DNA from: Longimicrobium terrae
GTDB taxonomy: Bacteria > Gemmatimonadota > Gemmatimonadetes > Longimicrobiales > Longimicrobiaceae
Length of the DNA: 64,000 bases
NCBI RefSeq assembly: GCF_014202995.1
Contig: NZ_JACHIA010000012.1
Location: forward strand, 125,869-189,868
Direction of reading: 5' to 3'
Shown: in pieces, positions 36,309-47,267 of the stretch
Layout: every line of letters starts with the position of its first letter
Numbering within the stretch: the first letter of the stretch is position 1
Made by a program: the position numbers and the translations under genes
The notes under the pieces: generated by a model
Database searches by the model: none
What the model was told of the DNA's origin: nothing
Seen by the model: the letters and a program-made list of their open reading frames with translations, nothing else

Positions 36309-37595
36309 TCATCGCGGGCCGGCGGGGGCCAGGGCGCGCGCAAGGTCCAGCGCGAACTCTTCCGGCGGCTCGGGCGCGCGCGGGGCGGCCGCCTCGGCGG
36401 TGCGTACGGCGCGCTGGCGGCGGGCCTGGTCCAGCACCGCCTCGGCGGCCAGCCGCGTGCGCGACTCGCCGCGGTCCGTGGCCACGCGCAGCGCGCGCGA
36501 GGCGGCGGCTTCCGCGCGTTCCGAGTCACCCAGCATGGCGGCGCCGCGGGCCAGTTCCAGCGCGATGCTCCCCTCGTGCTCCGAGGCTTCGCGTCCGTCC
36601 ATGGAGCGCCACGCCTGCGTCCACGCCTGCTCGAACGCGCGGCGGTCGCCGGAGCCGGCGGCGGCGCGGGCCAGGTTGGAAAGCGCGACTTCGCGGTCGT
36701 CCGGGGCATCCATGTGCCCCGCCAGCGCGTGAAACACGGCCTGCGCCTGCTCAAAGCGGCCGTTGTCCATCCAGAAGCAGGCGACGTCGCCGGCCAGGTA
36801 CGGCAGCCGGCGGTGCCCCGCGCCGTACAGCGCGAACGCCGCGCGCGCCATGCGCTCCGCGTCTTCCGGCTGCTGCGACTGCGCGGCGATCACGAACAGG
36901 TCGTGCAGCGCGCTCGCGTGCATGTCGCGCAGGCTGTGGCGCCGGGCGGCCCGAAGCGAGCGCAGGTGAAAGCGGCGCGCCGCGGGAAGGTTGCCGCGGA
37001 TCAGGTACAGGTTGCCCAACCCCGAAAACGCCTGCGTGTACGCCGTCCAGTCACCGCTCTGCCGCGCCAGCGAAACCGCGCGCCGAAACCACGTTTCCGC
37101 CCGGGCGTGCTCCGCGCGGCGGCGGGCCAGCCGGCCCACGGCGTACGACGCGCCCGCGTCGCCCGGCAGCACCACGGCCACGCCCTGCGCAAAGGCGATT
37201 GCGGTGGCCGTCCACCCGCGCGCGTCCGCCCACTGCGAGGCGTTGCGGCAGGCCAGAGCGATCACCTCCGGGCGCGTGTCGCCCGGCGCGCCGGTAAGCC
37301 GCAGCAGCGGGAGCAGGGCGGATTCCAGCGCCGGCTCCGGAGCCACCGTGCGCATCAGTTCCGCGTGCGCCTCGTCGGCGCCGCCGGCGAACAGGCCGTC
37401 GCGCTCGTCCGGCGGGGTCTGCCCCCACAGGTACACGTCGCGGATCAGGTGAAAAAGCAGAACGCCCAGAGGCGCGGGAGCCTCCTCCAGGATCTCGGCT
37501 CCCTCAAACGCCTCGCTGCCGTGCAGCAGCGCGGGCGGCGTGCGCCAGCGGCGGGTGGTTCTCCGAACGGGAGGGGTAAGGCGCCTGGGGCGCAT
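36309..37595 (-). CDS. TPR-repeat protein, 428 aa
   Basis: Several TPR motifs span about residues 120-400 (for example AETWFRRAVSLARQSGDWTAYTQAFSGLGNLYLIRG and AARRFHLRSLRAARR). No signal peptide. The basic N-terminus (MRPRRLTPPVRRTTRRWR) may be a later start. It is 40 nt upstream of the AraC regulator, a pairing I recall as repeated in Longimicrobium-type genomes. A role as signalling scaffold for the regulator is inference. Confidence 0.75.
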   Translation of the reverse strand: MRPRRLTPPVRRTTRRWRTPPALLHGSEAFEGAEILEEAPAPLGVLLFHLIRDVYLWGQTPPDERDGLFAGGADEAHAELMRTVAPEPALESALLPLLRLTGAPGDTRPEVIALACRNASQWADARGWTATAIAFAQGVAVVLPGDAGASYAVGRLARRRAEHARAETWFRRAVSLARQSGDWTAYTQAFSGLGNLYLIRGNLPAARRFHLRSLRAARRHSLRDMHASALHDLFVIAAQSQQPEDAERMARAAFALYGAGHRRLPYLAGDVACFWMDNGRFEQAQAVFHALAGHMDAPDDREVALSNLARAAAGSGDRRAFEQAWTQAWRSMDGREASEHEGSIALELARGAAMLGDSERAEAAASRALRVATDRGESRTRLAAEAVLDQARRQRAVRTAEAAAPRAPEPPEEFALDLARALAPAGPR

Positions 37596-37967
37596 CAGGT
37601 GCTCCGGGGCCGGGCTGGGCAGGAAAAATCCGCGGTTTCGCGGCGGGCTTCAGGCGCGATCATCTTAACCCGTATCTCCTTTCTCCGCCATAGTCTTGCA
37701 CCCGTCCGCACCGTCACCTCACCCGCCCTTTCCCCCTCATCCAAAGAGCGGGAAGTCCGCAAAGAAGCGGTCCCAAGCGGCAGGCGGCCGAACACCTTCC
37801 GTGCCCGCGGACCATGACAAAGTGGACAATGCGCGCCATCCCCGCAAGTGGGGACGGCTTCCGTTCCGGCGGTCCGGCCGCCAGCCAGCAACAAGGGACC
37901 ACTCTGGACACGATTGATCCGTTTCAATTACCGGCTGATTAGGATTGTGAGATGCGCAAAAGAAAAC
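37596..37967. other. Non-coding region
   Basis: About 370 nt between the TPR gene and the terminator of the 104-aa gene. It is less GC-rich than its neighbours. It must hold the TPR-AraC promoter. I see no gene with a plausible start signal here. Confidence 0.4.
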
Positions 37968-37995
37968 GTGCGCTCCTTCCGGGGAGGGAGCGCAC
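37968..37995 (-). terminator. Rho-independent terminator of the MFS operon
   Basis: Arms GTGCGCTCC and GGAGCGCAC are followed on the minus strand by TTTTCTTTTG, just past the 104-aa gene stop at 38017. Confidence 0.9.
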
Positions 37996-38016
37996 CAAGC
38001 GGGCGGCACCGGAAGG

Positions 38017-38331
38017 TCATCCCGTCGCGATGCGCTCCAGGTCGTCCACGATGCGCTGTACGTACCGTGGCACATGAGGGCCGCCCCGGTCCAGGTCGAT
38101 AGCGCCCAGCGCGTTGGCGGCGTCCATCAGCGCCGCCTGTTCGCGCTCGTAGCGCGGCGTTTCCCAGTCCAGCGCCTCCATCTTTTCCCCGATTTCCGAG
38201 AGCGCCGCGCGGATCGGGACCAGCGCCGCGCCGCGCTCCATCGCCCCCATGCTCTCCAGGGCCCGAAGCTGGCGCACGGCCTCCCGGCACAGGTGCACGA
38301 AGGCGGCGGGGTGCGCGGCGGAGTCGCTCAT
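38017..38331 (-). CDS. Small helical protein coupled to the MFS transporter, 104 aa
   Basis: The start overlaps the MFS stop by 4 nt (ATGA at 38328-38331), so translation is coupled. The protein is helical: FVHLCREAVRQLRALESMGA, then ALVPIRAALSEIGEKMEALD, with a C-terminal PRYVQRIVDDLERIATG. No family is recognised. It may be an accessory or regulatory subunit for the transporter; that is inference from coupling. Confidence 0.65.
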   Translation of the reverse strand: MSDSAAHPAAFVHLCREAVRQLRALESMGAMERGAALVPIRAALSEIGEKMEALDWETPRYEREQAALMDAANALGAIDLDRGGPHVPRYVQRIVDDLERIATG

Positions 38332-39920
38332 GAACGGGCGGGGGTGCCGCGGCCGCGCAGCATGCGCGGGACCAGCGCCGCGGCGATCACAATCACCACC
38401 AGCGCGCGAAACACGTACTGCACGTACGGCGGCTCGCCCGCGGGGGTGAACGTCGGCAGCAGGTACTGATCCGCCAGCAGCAGCGCCACCGCGGTCAGCA
38501 CCGTCAGCCCGATGAGCACCGCGGGCTGGCGGCGCGTATCCACCCCCGCGTGCTCCTCGTTGTGGATGTCCAGCTTGGACGTCTCGCGCAGCAGAAACAT
38601 CCCCACCACGAAGGTGATGGCGGCGATGGCCACGGGGTACAGCAGCCCCGCGAACTGCGGGTCCACCGGAAAGCTCCCCGGGCGCGAGGCGGCATACGCG
38701 GCCATCGCCGTGGCGATCACCGGCAGGAATCCGCCGAAGTAGCCGTTGCCCACGTGGTAGGGGAGCGAGACGCTGGTGTAGCGCACGCGGGCGGGAAAGC
38801 ACTCCACCAGGAACGCGGCGATCGGTCCGTACACCGCGGTCACCAGCAGGACGAGGCTGAACACGCATGCCGTGAGCGCCACCGGGCTGTACGTCCCTCC
38901 CGCCGGCGTGAATCCCCACATCACCTTGAAGATGGGGATGATGAGGATGGCGGCGGCCAGGTTTCCCGCCATCATCACCTTCTTGCGGCCGATGCGGTCA
39001 GACAGCGCGCCGAAGACCAGAAAGAACGGGGTCGCCAGCGCCAGCGCGACCGCCACGATGGTGCGCGTGGCGACGAAATCCACCTTGCCCACCGTTTCCA
39101 GCCACGTCAGCGCGTAGAACTGCCCCGTGTACCACACCACCGCCTGCCCCGCGGCCGCGCCCCAGAGGATGGTGAGCATGGTCTGCCAGCGCGTGCTGTT
39201 CCCCAGGCTTTCCGCCACGGGCGAGGTGGAGGTCTTGCCCTCCGCCTTCATCTTTACGAACAGCGGGCTCTCGTGCAGCCGCATGCGGATCACCAGCGAG
39301 ACGATCACCAGCACGGCGGAGAGAAGAAAGGGAATGCGCCATCCCCACTGCTCCCAGTCGTCCTTGGGCATGGCGTTGCGCACCAGAAGGATGACGATGA
39401 GCGAAACGAACAGCCCCAGCGTGGCCGTGGTCTGGATGAACGCGGTGTAGAAGCCGCGCCGGTTGTTGGGCACGTGCTCCGCCACGTACGTCGCCGCGCC
39501 GCCGTATTCTCCCCCGAGTGCGAGTCCCTGAAGCAGGCGCAGGGCGAGCAGCGTCAGCGGGGCGAACACGCCGATCGTCTGGTATCCCGGCAGAATGCCG
39601 ATGACGAACGTGGCCCCGCCCATGATGACCAGCGTGACCAGGAACGCGTACTTTCGCCCGACGACGTCTCCCACCCGGCCGAACACCAGCGCGCCGAAGG
39701 GCCGGGCCGCGAAGCCGGCGGCGAACGTGGCCAGCGTCTGCAGCAGCGCCAGGGTGGTGTTGCCCTGGGGAAAGAAGTGCGTGGCCACCAGCGACGCCAG
39801 GCTGCCGAAGATGTAGAAGTCGTACCACTCGATCATGGTGCCCACCGACGACGCGCCGATCACTCCGAAGAGGGTGCGGCGGTCCACGGGGGCAAAGGTG
39901 TCGGCTGCGGTCGCGGGCAT
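38328..39920 (-). CDS. MFS transporter, metabolite:H+ symporter (MHS) type
   Basis: Twelve or more hydrophobic spans. MHS-family hallmarks are [19 protein letters not shown] at the N-terminus, [21 protein letters not shown] in loop 2-3, and [24 protein letters not shown] in helix 4. This subfamily moves carboxylates such as shikimate, citrate or alpha-ketoglutarate. Extra C-terminal helices ([37 protein letters not shown]) extend it to 530 aa. It is divergent from acetyl-CoA synthetase, hinting at a short-chain carboxylate substrate (inference). Confidence 0.9.
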   Translation of the reverse strand: MPATAADTFAPVDRRTLFGVIGASSVGTMIEWYDFYIFGSLASLVATHFFPQGNTTLALLQTLATFAAGFAARPFGALVFGRVGDVVGRKYAFLVTLVIMGGATFVIGILPGYQTIGVFAPLTLLALRLLQGLALGGEYGGAATYVAEHVPNNRRGFYTAFIQTTATLGLFVSLIVILLVRNAMPKDDWEQWGWRIPFLLSAVLVIVSLVIRMRLHESPLFVKMKAEGKTSTSPVAESLGNSTRWQTMLTILWGAAAGQAVVWYTGQFYALTWLETVGKVDFVATRTIVAVALALATPFFLVFGALSDRIGRKKVMMAGNLAAAILIIPIFKVMWGFTPAGGTYSPVALTACVFSLVLLVTAVYGPIAAFLVECFPARVRYTSVSLPYHVGNGYFGGFLPVIATAMAAYAASRPGSFPVDPQFAGLLYPVAIAAITFVVGMFLLRETSKLDIHNEEHAGVDTRRQPAVLIGLTVLTAVALLLADQYLLPTFTPAGEPPYVQYVFRALVVIVIAAALVPRMLRGRGTPARS

Positions 39921-40104
39921 TCGGAATGCGCGGGTGGTGGGGGCAATGGGGAGCGCGGTTTGCAACGGCGCGCGGCCGTGCCTACCTTGGCGAGCGAACG
40001 TCCGATCCGGCTGGCCGCGGACACAGCATTGCCCGCCGCGGCCTTCGCGGCAAGGCCCGCGCCGCTTCGGCGGCCCGCCGACGACACTACAGGAGACCCT
40101 CCGG

Positions 40105-42123
<2,019 letters not shown>

Positions 42124-42161
42124 GCTTCACCGCTTGCAGGCATTCAGCAGCACAAAACGAA

Positions 42162-42189
42162 GCGCCCCGGCCAGCACTGGCCGGGGCGC
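42162..42189 (+). terminator. Terminator of acs
   Basis: Stem GCGCCCCGGCCAG with a very short loop. The same hairpin recurs at 43686-43725, flanking the barrel gene. Confidence 0.8.
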
Positions 42190-42434
42190 CCTTGCATCCA
42201 GGAAGGTACGTACAACCTCCGATGCAACTACATGCAGGGTTGCTGTTTGACCTTGTTGCGCAGGGCAGAACAGAACTGTTGCACGTCTCTACATTCACCT
42301 GCATCTTCTTCGCGTACAACTCGTCGTCGAGAAAGAAACGCAGTCCGCCTCAATGCGCTGGGTGTCGTCGTCCTGGTGACACCCGATCCCAACACTGCTC
42401 GTCTCTACGGTTCCCACCTTCATCTGGAGCACCC

Positions 42435-43661
42435 ATGAGATCACGCCCGCTTTCCAGCATTCTCCTGGCAGCCGCCCTTCTCGCACCGCGTGCCGGATCA
42501 GCACAGTTCGAGACCGTCAGTAAGCTTTTTGACAAAGTTCACAGTGTTGCCGTATCGGGGCAGACAGGGCGGCTGACGAACTCCTACATGACGGAAGACG
42601 GGCGTTGCGCGTTCTTCTCGAATGCGCTCTGCGGAGCCGGGGTAGAAGTTCTTATCGACGTGGGAGACAGCGCTGGTGAACACTGGGAACTCGGCTTGGG
42701 AGCAGGGTATCTGAGCGGCTTTGGCCGAATGCGGGACTCGCTCGACTTTCGTGCCTCCATGCGTACGTTTCCCACCGTTTCCGCTTACTACACAAACATC
42801 AGTCTCGGTCCCGTGGGTATGTACCTGGGCGGCAACATGGGGTTGGTTGAACTGGTGAACGCACAGGCATATGGCGACTCCGCGTTGGAGTACGGAGTCA
42901 AAGGCAACACATTCGAACTGGGGGCGACGGTTGGTTTGTACGGGGAAATCGGCCGAGGCGCGATCTTCATTGAGCCGGCGTACCGCTGGCGAAGGTTTTC
43001 GAGCCTGGATTACACGTTCGCGAGCGCCGTAGGTAAGCTTCCAAGGGCATTCCCACGGGAACTGGACCTGAGCGCGCTGCAGGTATCTGTTGGATTCCAA
43101 TTGGATGTGAGGAAGCACGAGCCCGACAAAGTACCGCCCAAAGTATGGCGCTTGGTCAGCGTCGACGGGCTTACCCTCCCCGCGGCCGTACAAGTGAGCG
43201 CCGTGAGTTCGGGAACCGTTCAGAAACAGATTCTTTTCGGAATGCTCACCATGAACCCTGGAAAGGATGACGACGAGCCCGGCACATACCGGCTCGAGTT
43301 GCAGACGCGTGAGATCACGACGACGGCAGCCGGAGTCGTACAGTCGGCGCAACCGCCTGTCGCCACCGTTGAGAACGGAACATTCACGCGATCTGAAGCG
43401 GGGGACCTCACCCTTACTCCCACCCTCGCTTCCCCCACCACGACGACCACCGTGTCCACAACCGCCGTCGCGACTACGACGGTGACGACCACAACTGTCG
43501 CCGCGCGTGGCGCGGAGATGGTTGCTCGTCAGGGACATGCGGAGGGAACCGAGGTGCGGCTCAGAGACCCCGCGACGGGTTACGGGCTCATCTTCCGCAG
43601 AGCGGATGTCCTTGAGGTGTCGGCGCCGAGTGCAGCCGCGGAGAAGACGGCGGGCAACTAG
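42435..43661 (+). CDS. Secreted outer-membrane-barrel-like protein with Thr-rich linker, lower GC
   Basis: MRSRPLSSILLAAALLAPRAGSAQ is a signal peptide. Residues 25-235 alternate in barrel style (GEHWELGLGAGYLSGFGRM, VGMYLGGNMGLVEL). Residues 243-408 form a separate domain starting VWRLVSVDGLTLPAAVQ, interrupted by a Thr/Val tract (about 335-357). The codon use and GC content are visibly lower than in neighbours, a sign of recent transfer or unusual constraint. The C-terminal domain resembles the tail of the convergent Ig-like lipoprotein. Function unknown. Start has GGAG upstream. Confidence 0.72.
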   Translation: MRSRPLSSILLAAALLAPRAGSAQFETVSKLFDKVHSVAVSGQTGRLTNSYMTEDGRCAFFSNALCGAGVEVLIDVGDSAGEHWELGLGAGYLSGFGRMRDSLDFRASMRTFPTVSAYYTNISLGPVGMYLGGNMGLVELVNAQAYGDSALEYGVKGNTFELGATVGLYGEIGRGAIFIEPAYRWRRFSSLDYTFASAVGKLPRAFPRELDLSALQVSVGFQLDVRKHEPDKVPPKVWRLVSVDGLTLPAAVQVSAVSSGTVQKQILFGMLTMNPGKDDDEPGTYRLELQTREITTTAAGVVQSAQPPVATVENGTFTRSEAGDLTLTPTLASPTTTTTVSTTAVATTTVTTTTVAARGAEMVARQGHAEGTEVRLRDPATGYGLIFRRADVLEVSAPSAAAEKTAGN

Positions 43662-43685
43662 AGTTCCGTCGCAGGTTCGCCTACG

Positions 43686-43725
43686 AACGAAGCGCCCCGG
43701 CCAGGACTGGCCGGGGCGCTTCGTT
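43686..43725. terminator. Bidirectional hairpin terminator, near-copy of the acs one
   Basis: A perfect stem AACGAAGCGCCCCGGCCAG with its inverse around loop GA. The core is identical to that at 42162-42189. Confidence 0.88.
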
Positions 43726-43748
43726 GTGCATCTGTGCGGTCACGCGCG

Positions 43749-45074
43749 TCAGTCGGCGCGGAAGAGGTACTCGCGGACCGGGCCTTCGCCGCCCAGCGTC
43801 TGGCGGACGATGATGGTCCCCACGCCGCCGCCGCGGGCAGTAAAGGTGAACCCGGCGTGCATGCTTGAGCGCAGCAGCACGCTGCCGTCACTCTGGCGCT
43901 CGGCCGTCCCCTCGTCGAAGTACGTTTCGCTGTCGCGCAGCGATCCGTCCGGCAGGAAGGTGGAGGAGAACAGCGCCAGTTCGTAGTGCGCGCGCCCCGC
44001 CGCGTCGAACGCATCCGGCTTGAAGTATCCGCCCTGAATCCGCACGGTCCCCGTGACCCCGCCGGGGAGGCTGCGGGTGTAGAGCGCCGCCGGCAGCGAC
44101 TGCCCATCCATGGTCACCAGGTCGTACACCACCGGGTCCGGCGGCGGGGGCGGCTCGGCGGCCACCGTCACGGAACCCTCGCCCGTCACCCCGGCGATGG
44201 TGGCGCGGATCATGGCCGTCCCCACCGCGCGGGCCTGCACGCGCCCATCCGCGGTCACCGTGGCCACCGCGGGGTTGCTGCTGGACCACGCCGCCGCGGG
44301 CGCCTCCACCGGCTGGTTGGCGGCGGAAAGAGGCTGCGCCGTAAAGCTCCACGATTCGCCCACCTTGAGCTGCACCATCGTCGGCGTGACGGACACGTGG
44401 TGAACCAGCGGCGGAGGCGGCGGGCTCACCTGCACCAGCGCCTCGGCCGACACGCCCAGCACCGTGGCGCGAATGCGGGCCTCGCCCGCGTCCAGCGCCG
44501 TCACCCGACCGTCCGCGGCCACCGTGGCGGTCGCCGGATTGAGGCTCGTCCACTGCACCGGCAGCCCGGTTACCGGCGCGCCGCCGGGGCCGAAGGCGCT
44601 CGCCTGCAGCACCCCGTTCTCCCCCACCCGCAGCGCCAGCGTGCCCGGCAACACCTGCACCCGCGACACCGGCGCGGGCACTTCCACGCGCGTTTCAGCG
44701 AAGCGGCCCTCGGCGGCGGCGCGGATCATGGCGATGCCGGTGGCGCGCGCCGTCACCTGCCCCGCCGCGCTGACTTCGGCGACGGCCGGGTTGCTGCTGC
44801 TCCACGTGACCGCGCGGCCGGTGAGTTCGGCGCCGTCCGCCGCCAGCGTGCGCGCGCCGATCAGCCGATGCATGCCGATCTCGAGGGTCACCTGCTGGGG
44901 ATCGACGGTGACGGTGGATACGGGCGCCGGCTGGGGCTGCCCGCCACCGTTTCCGCCATTCCCGCCACCGCTGCCGGCCGGATTGTCGCCGCACGCGGCC
45001 AGGCCGATCACAAGAAGAACTGCAGCGGCGCGAAGCCGCGGAAGAGAGATTCGGGTCCTCGGATGGGTGTTCAT
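43749..45074 (-). CDS. Lipoprotein with three Big_2 Ig-like domains
   Basis: The lipoprotein signal ends LAAC (about residue 28), followed by a Gly/Asn linker. Three Big_2/invasin-like domains are visible from repeated patterns such as GRAVTWSSSNPAVAEVSAAG, LPVQWTSLNPATATVAADG and AAAWSSSNPAVATVTADG, each ending in a RATGIAMIRA-like strand. The C-terminal domain (about 330-441) starts VVYDLVTMDGQSLPAALY and resembles the tail of the convergent barrel protein. Probably a cell-surface adhesion or display protein. 441 aa. Confidence 0.88.
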   Translation of the reverse strand: MNTHPRTRISLPRLRAAAVLLVIGLAACGDNPAGSGGGNGGNGGGQPQPAPVSTVTVDPQQVTLEIGMHRLIGARTLAADGAELTGRAVTWSSSNPAVAEVSAAGQVTARATGIAMIRAAAEGRFAETRVEVPAPVSRVQVLPGTLALRVGENGVLQASAFGPGGAPVTGLPVQWTSLNPATATVAADGRVTALDAGEARIRATVLGVSAEALVQVSPPPPPLVHHVSVTPTMVQLKVGESWSFTAQPLSAANQPVEAPAAAWSSSNPAVATVTADGRVQARAVGTAMIRATIAGVTGEGSVTVAAEPPPPPDPVVYDLVTMDGQSLPAALYTRSLPGGVTGTVRIQGGYFKPDAFDAAGRAHYELALFSSTFLPDGSLRDSETYFDEGTAERQSDGSVLLRSSMHAGFTFTARGGGVGTIIVRQTLGGEGPVREYLFRAD

Positions 45075-45557
45075 CGTACGCCGCAGGAACGGGGTTGATC
45101 GATATCGTGCACCGCGCCCCGTGTGGCGTCATCGCCCGGGGACGGCACCCGGCAAGGCAACCGGTGGTCCCATCGGCGGATTCCATCGCAAGCAGTTGGA
45201 AAAAAACGGGATCGGCGCACCGCCATCCATCCGTGGCGGTGCGCCGTTGTCATCCGGAGAGGACGGGCCGCGTACACCGATCCCGCGCGGTTCGGGGACG
45301 AGGCGCGAGCCGCGCGGGGCCGCATGGGTCAATCGACCGAAACGCTCTCCATCCCCGCTCCAGAAGAGGTGGACGCCCGCGCGCAATGAGTCGCTTCGTG
45401 ACGCTACCAAGTGCGCGGAGAGTAGCGTATCTTCATATCACACCCCCACTTGCACACACCTCACCCTTTTCGCCGGACCGGCATCCACGCCGTGGTCCCG
45501 CAGCGGCTTGCGACGGCCGCATGCGTCCACACCGTCCACCAAGACGGCAGGTGAATC
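45075..45557. promoter_or_regulatory. Intergenic region with a hairpin
   Basis: 483 nt with no supportable gene apart from the micro-ORF at its end. At 45212-45246 arms GGCGCACCGCC and GGCGGTGCGCC form a stem; on the minus strand it is followed by seven T, so it is a terminator-like structure without an obvious minus-strand gene. Confidence 0.5.
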
Positions 45558-45674
45558 ATGAGTGCTGATGAACTGGATCGCTCGCTCGCCACGCCCGTAA
45601 CCGCGCCCCAGACGCGGCGCGTGGCCAGCACCGCCCCGCGCGCTCCCCGCGAGTCGTCCGGCTCCGACCCATGA
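45558..45674 (+). CDS. Micro-ORF coupled to alpha/beta hydrolase, 38 aa
   Basis: ATG at 45558 has AGGTG nearby and the stop overlaps the hydrolase start by 4 nt (ATGA at 45671). The peptide MSADELDRSLATPVTAPQ continues into a basic Ser/Pro-rich tail. The overlap suggests it is translated, as a leader that couples translation or as a small accessory peptide. Confidence 0.5.
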   Translation: MSADELDRSLATPVTAPQTRRVASTAPRAPRESSGSDP

Positions 45675-46975
45675 GGGAGAATGCGCCAACCATCGACAAC
45701 GCGGACGGCAAGCCGGTCGCCATCCTGATCTGCCATGGGATGGGCCAGCAGGTGCCGTTCGAGACGCTGGACTGCGTGGCCAAGGCCATCGCGCGCGCCG
45801 AACGCAGGCGCCACCGCCGGGCGCCCCCGGTTTCCGTGCGGCTGGCGCGCCTGGGCGACCAGCATCTGCCGCGCGCGGAAATGCAGATTACGACACCGGG
45901 CGGGCAGCTGCGCAGCGTGCACCTGTATGAGGCGTACTGGGCGCCGCTCACCGAGGGCAAGGTGACCGCGGCGGACGTCACCAGCTTTCTGCTCGACGCG
46001 TGGCGGCGCGGCATGCGGTACGCCCGCGCCGGGGTGATGACGCGCCACATCTTTGGCCGAAAGCGGACGTTTCCGCTGCCGCCATGGACCATCACGCAGC
46101 TGGTGGCGGCGTTCGCGGTGCTGTGCACGGGGTGGAGCGTGTTCTTCGCCACGTGGCTGGTGATGCCGTTTCTGCTGGCCGCCTGCGCGCGCCAGGACGG
46201 GCTGGGATGGCGGCTGGTGATGGTCATCGACGGATGGGGAATGCTGGCCGCCATCACCTGGCAGATGCGGCAGCTGTACTTTCAGTACGTGGGCGACGTG
46301 GCGGCATACGTGTCATCACACAAGGTCAACCGATTCGCGGAGGTGCGCTTTGCCGTGCGAAAGGTGGCGCTGGACCTGGCCCGCGCCGTGTACGGCGCCC
46401 GCGCGCCGGCCGGAGGCGAGGAGTACGGCGAGGTGTACGTGGTGGGCCACTCGCTGGGCTCGGTGGTCGCCTATGACACGCTGAACTCCATGTTGAACGA
46501 GGACCTGCTGGCCTCGCCGGAGAAGCGGCTGCGGGTGCGCGACCGCACGCGGCTGCTGCTTACGCTGGGGTCGCCGCTGGACAAGACGGCGTTCATCTTT
46601 CGCACGCAGCTCAAGGACGCGCCGGTGCGCGAGGCGTTGGCGGAGGCGATGCAGCCGCTGATTCAGAGCTACGACCACCGGCCGGACTACTGGGTGAACA
46701 TCCACACCTGGAAGGATCCCATCAGCGGGCCGCTGAACCTGTACGACATTCCGAACCCGACACCGCGGGACCTGCGGCACCGCGCGCGCTTCATCCGCAA
46801 CACGGTGGACCCGGACGCGCGGCGGCTGGGCAGGGCGCACGTGGACTACTGGGGCCATCCGCTGCTGGGGAACGTGCTGCACGACGTGCTGGGCGGCCTG
46901 GAGCCGGTGCCCGACGCCGTCCCCCGCTTTCGCGGCGAAGAGCGCCTCGCCGACGCGGAAACCGCGGCGCCCTGA
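45671..46975 (+). CDS. Membrane-associated alpha/beta hydrolase
   Basis: The nucleophile elbow GHSLGS (about residue 259) sits in YVVGHSLGSVVAYDTL, and ILICHGMGQQVP near the N-terminus forms the oxyanion side. Two hydrophobic helices (VAAFAVLCTGWSVFFATWLV and a second around 160-185) are inserted in the middle, so the enzyme is probably membrane-bound. A candidate His is in HVDYWGHPLLGNVLHD. It resembles large uncharacterised lipase-like proteins. 434 aa. Confidence 0.8.
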   Translation: MRENAPTIDNADGKPVAILICHGMGQQVPFETLDCVAKAIARAERRRHRRAPPVSVRLARLGDQHLPRAEMQITTPGGQLRSVHLYEAYWAPLTEGKVTAADVTSFLLDAWRRGMRYARAGVMTRHIFGRKRTFPLPPWTITQLVAAFAVLCTGWSVFFATWLVMPFLLAACARQDGLGWRLVMVIDGWGMLAAITWQMRQLYFQYVGDVAAYVSSHKVNRFAEVRFAVRKVALDLARAVYGARAPAGGEEYGEVYVVGHSLGSVVAYDTLNSMLNEDLLASPEKRLRVRDRTRLLLTLGSPLDKTAFIFRTQLKDAPVREALAEAMQPLIQSYDHRPDYWVNIHTWKDPISGPLNLYDIPNPTPRDLRHRARFIRNTVDPDARRLGRAHVDYWGHPLLGNVLHDVLGGLEPVPDAVPRFRGEERLADAETAAP

Positions 46976-47035
46976 CCTATTCTCCCACGCCGTCCGCCTC
47001 GATCGCGGACGGCAAGACACTCGGTTCTTTCCGCT

Positions 47036-47245
47036 GCCGCCGCGCCGCCGTCTTTCGGGTGGCGCGGCGGATTCGTATCCCCCCCCCGCTGCCGTCGATG
47101 AGGCGATCTGAGTTCGGGGTGATCGACTCATCACACCTGATGCTGTCATCCTGGTGGCGAGGAGAATCGACCGATGACGTGGGAAGCGCGAGCGATGACC
47201 ATCGGCAAACGAGCGAGCGCCGGCCCGGATTCCGGGACGGCGCTC
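47036..47245. terminator. Two hairpins between convergent genes
   Basis: Arms CCGCCGCGCC/GGCGCGGCGG (47036-47070) follow the hydrolase; arms GAGCGCCG/CGGCGCTC (47215-47245) follow the DUF2382 gene on the minus strand. Both are placed as terminators, without clear T tracts. Confidence 0.5.
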
Positions 47246-47267
47246 GTCGTCATCCATCGATCGCGGA

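Noticed and set aside
42162..43725. Composite mobile element bounded by the twin hairpins
   Set aside because: The hairpins are ordinary terminators in form, no transposase or target duplication is visible; only recombination through short homology remains possible.
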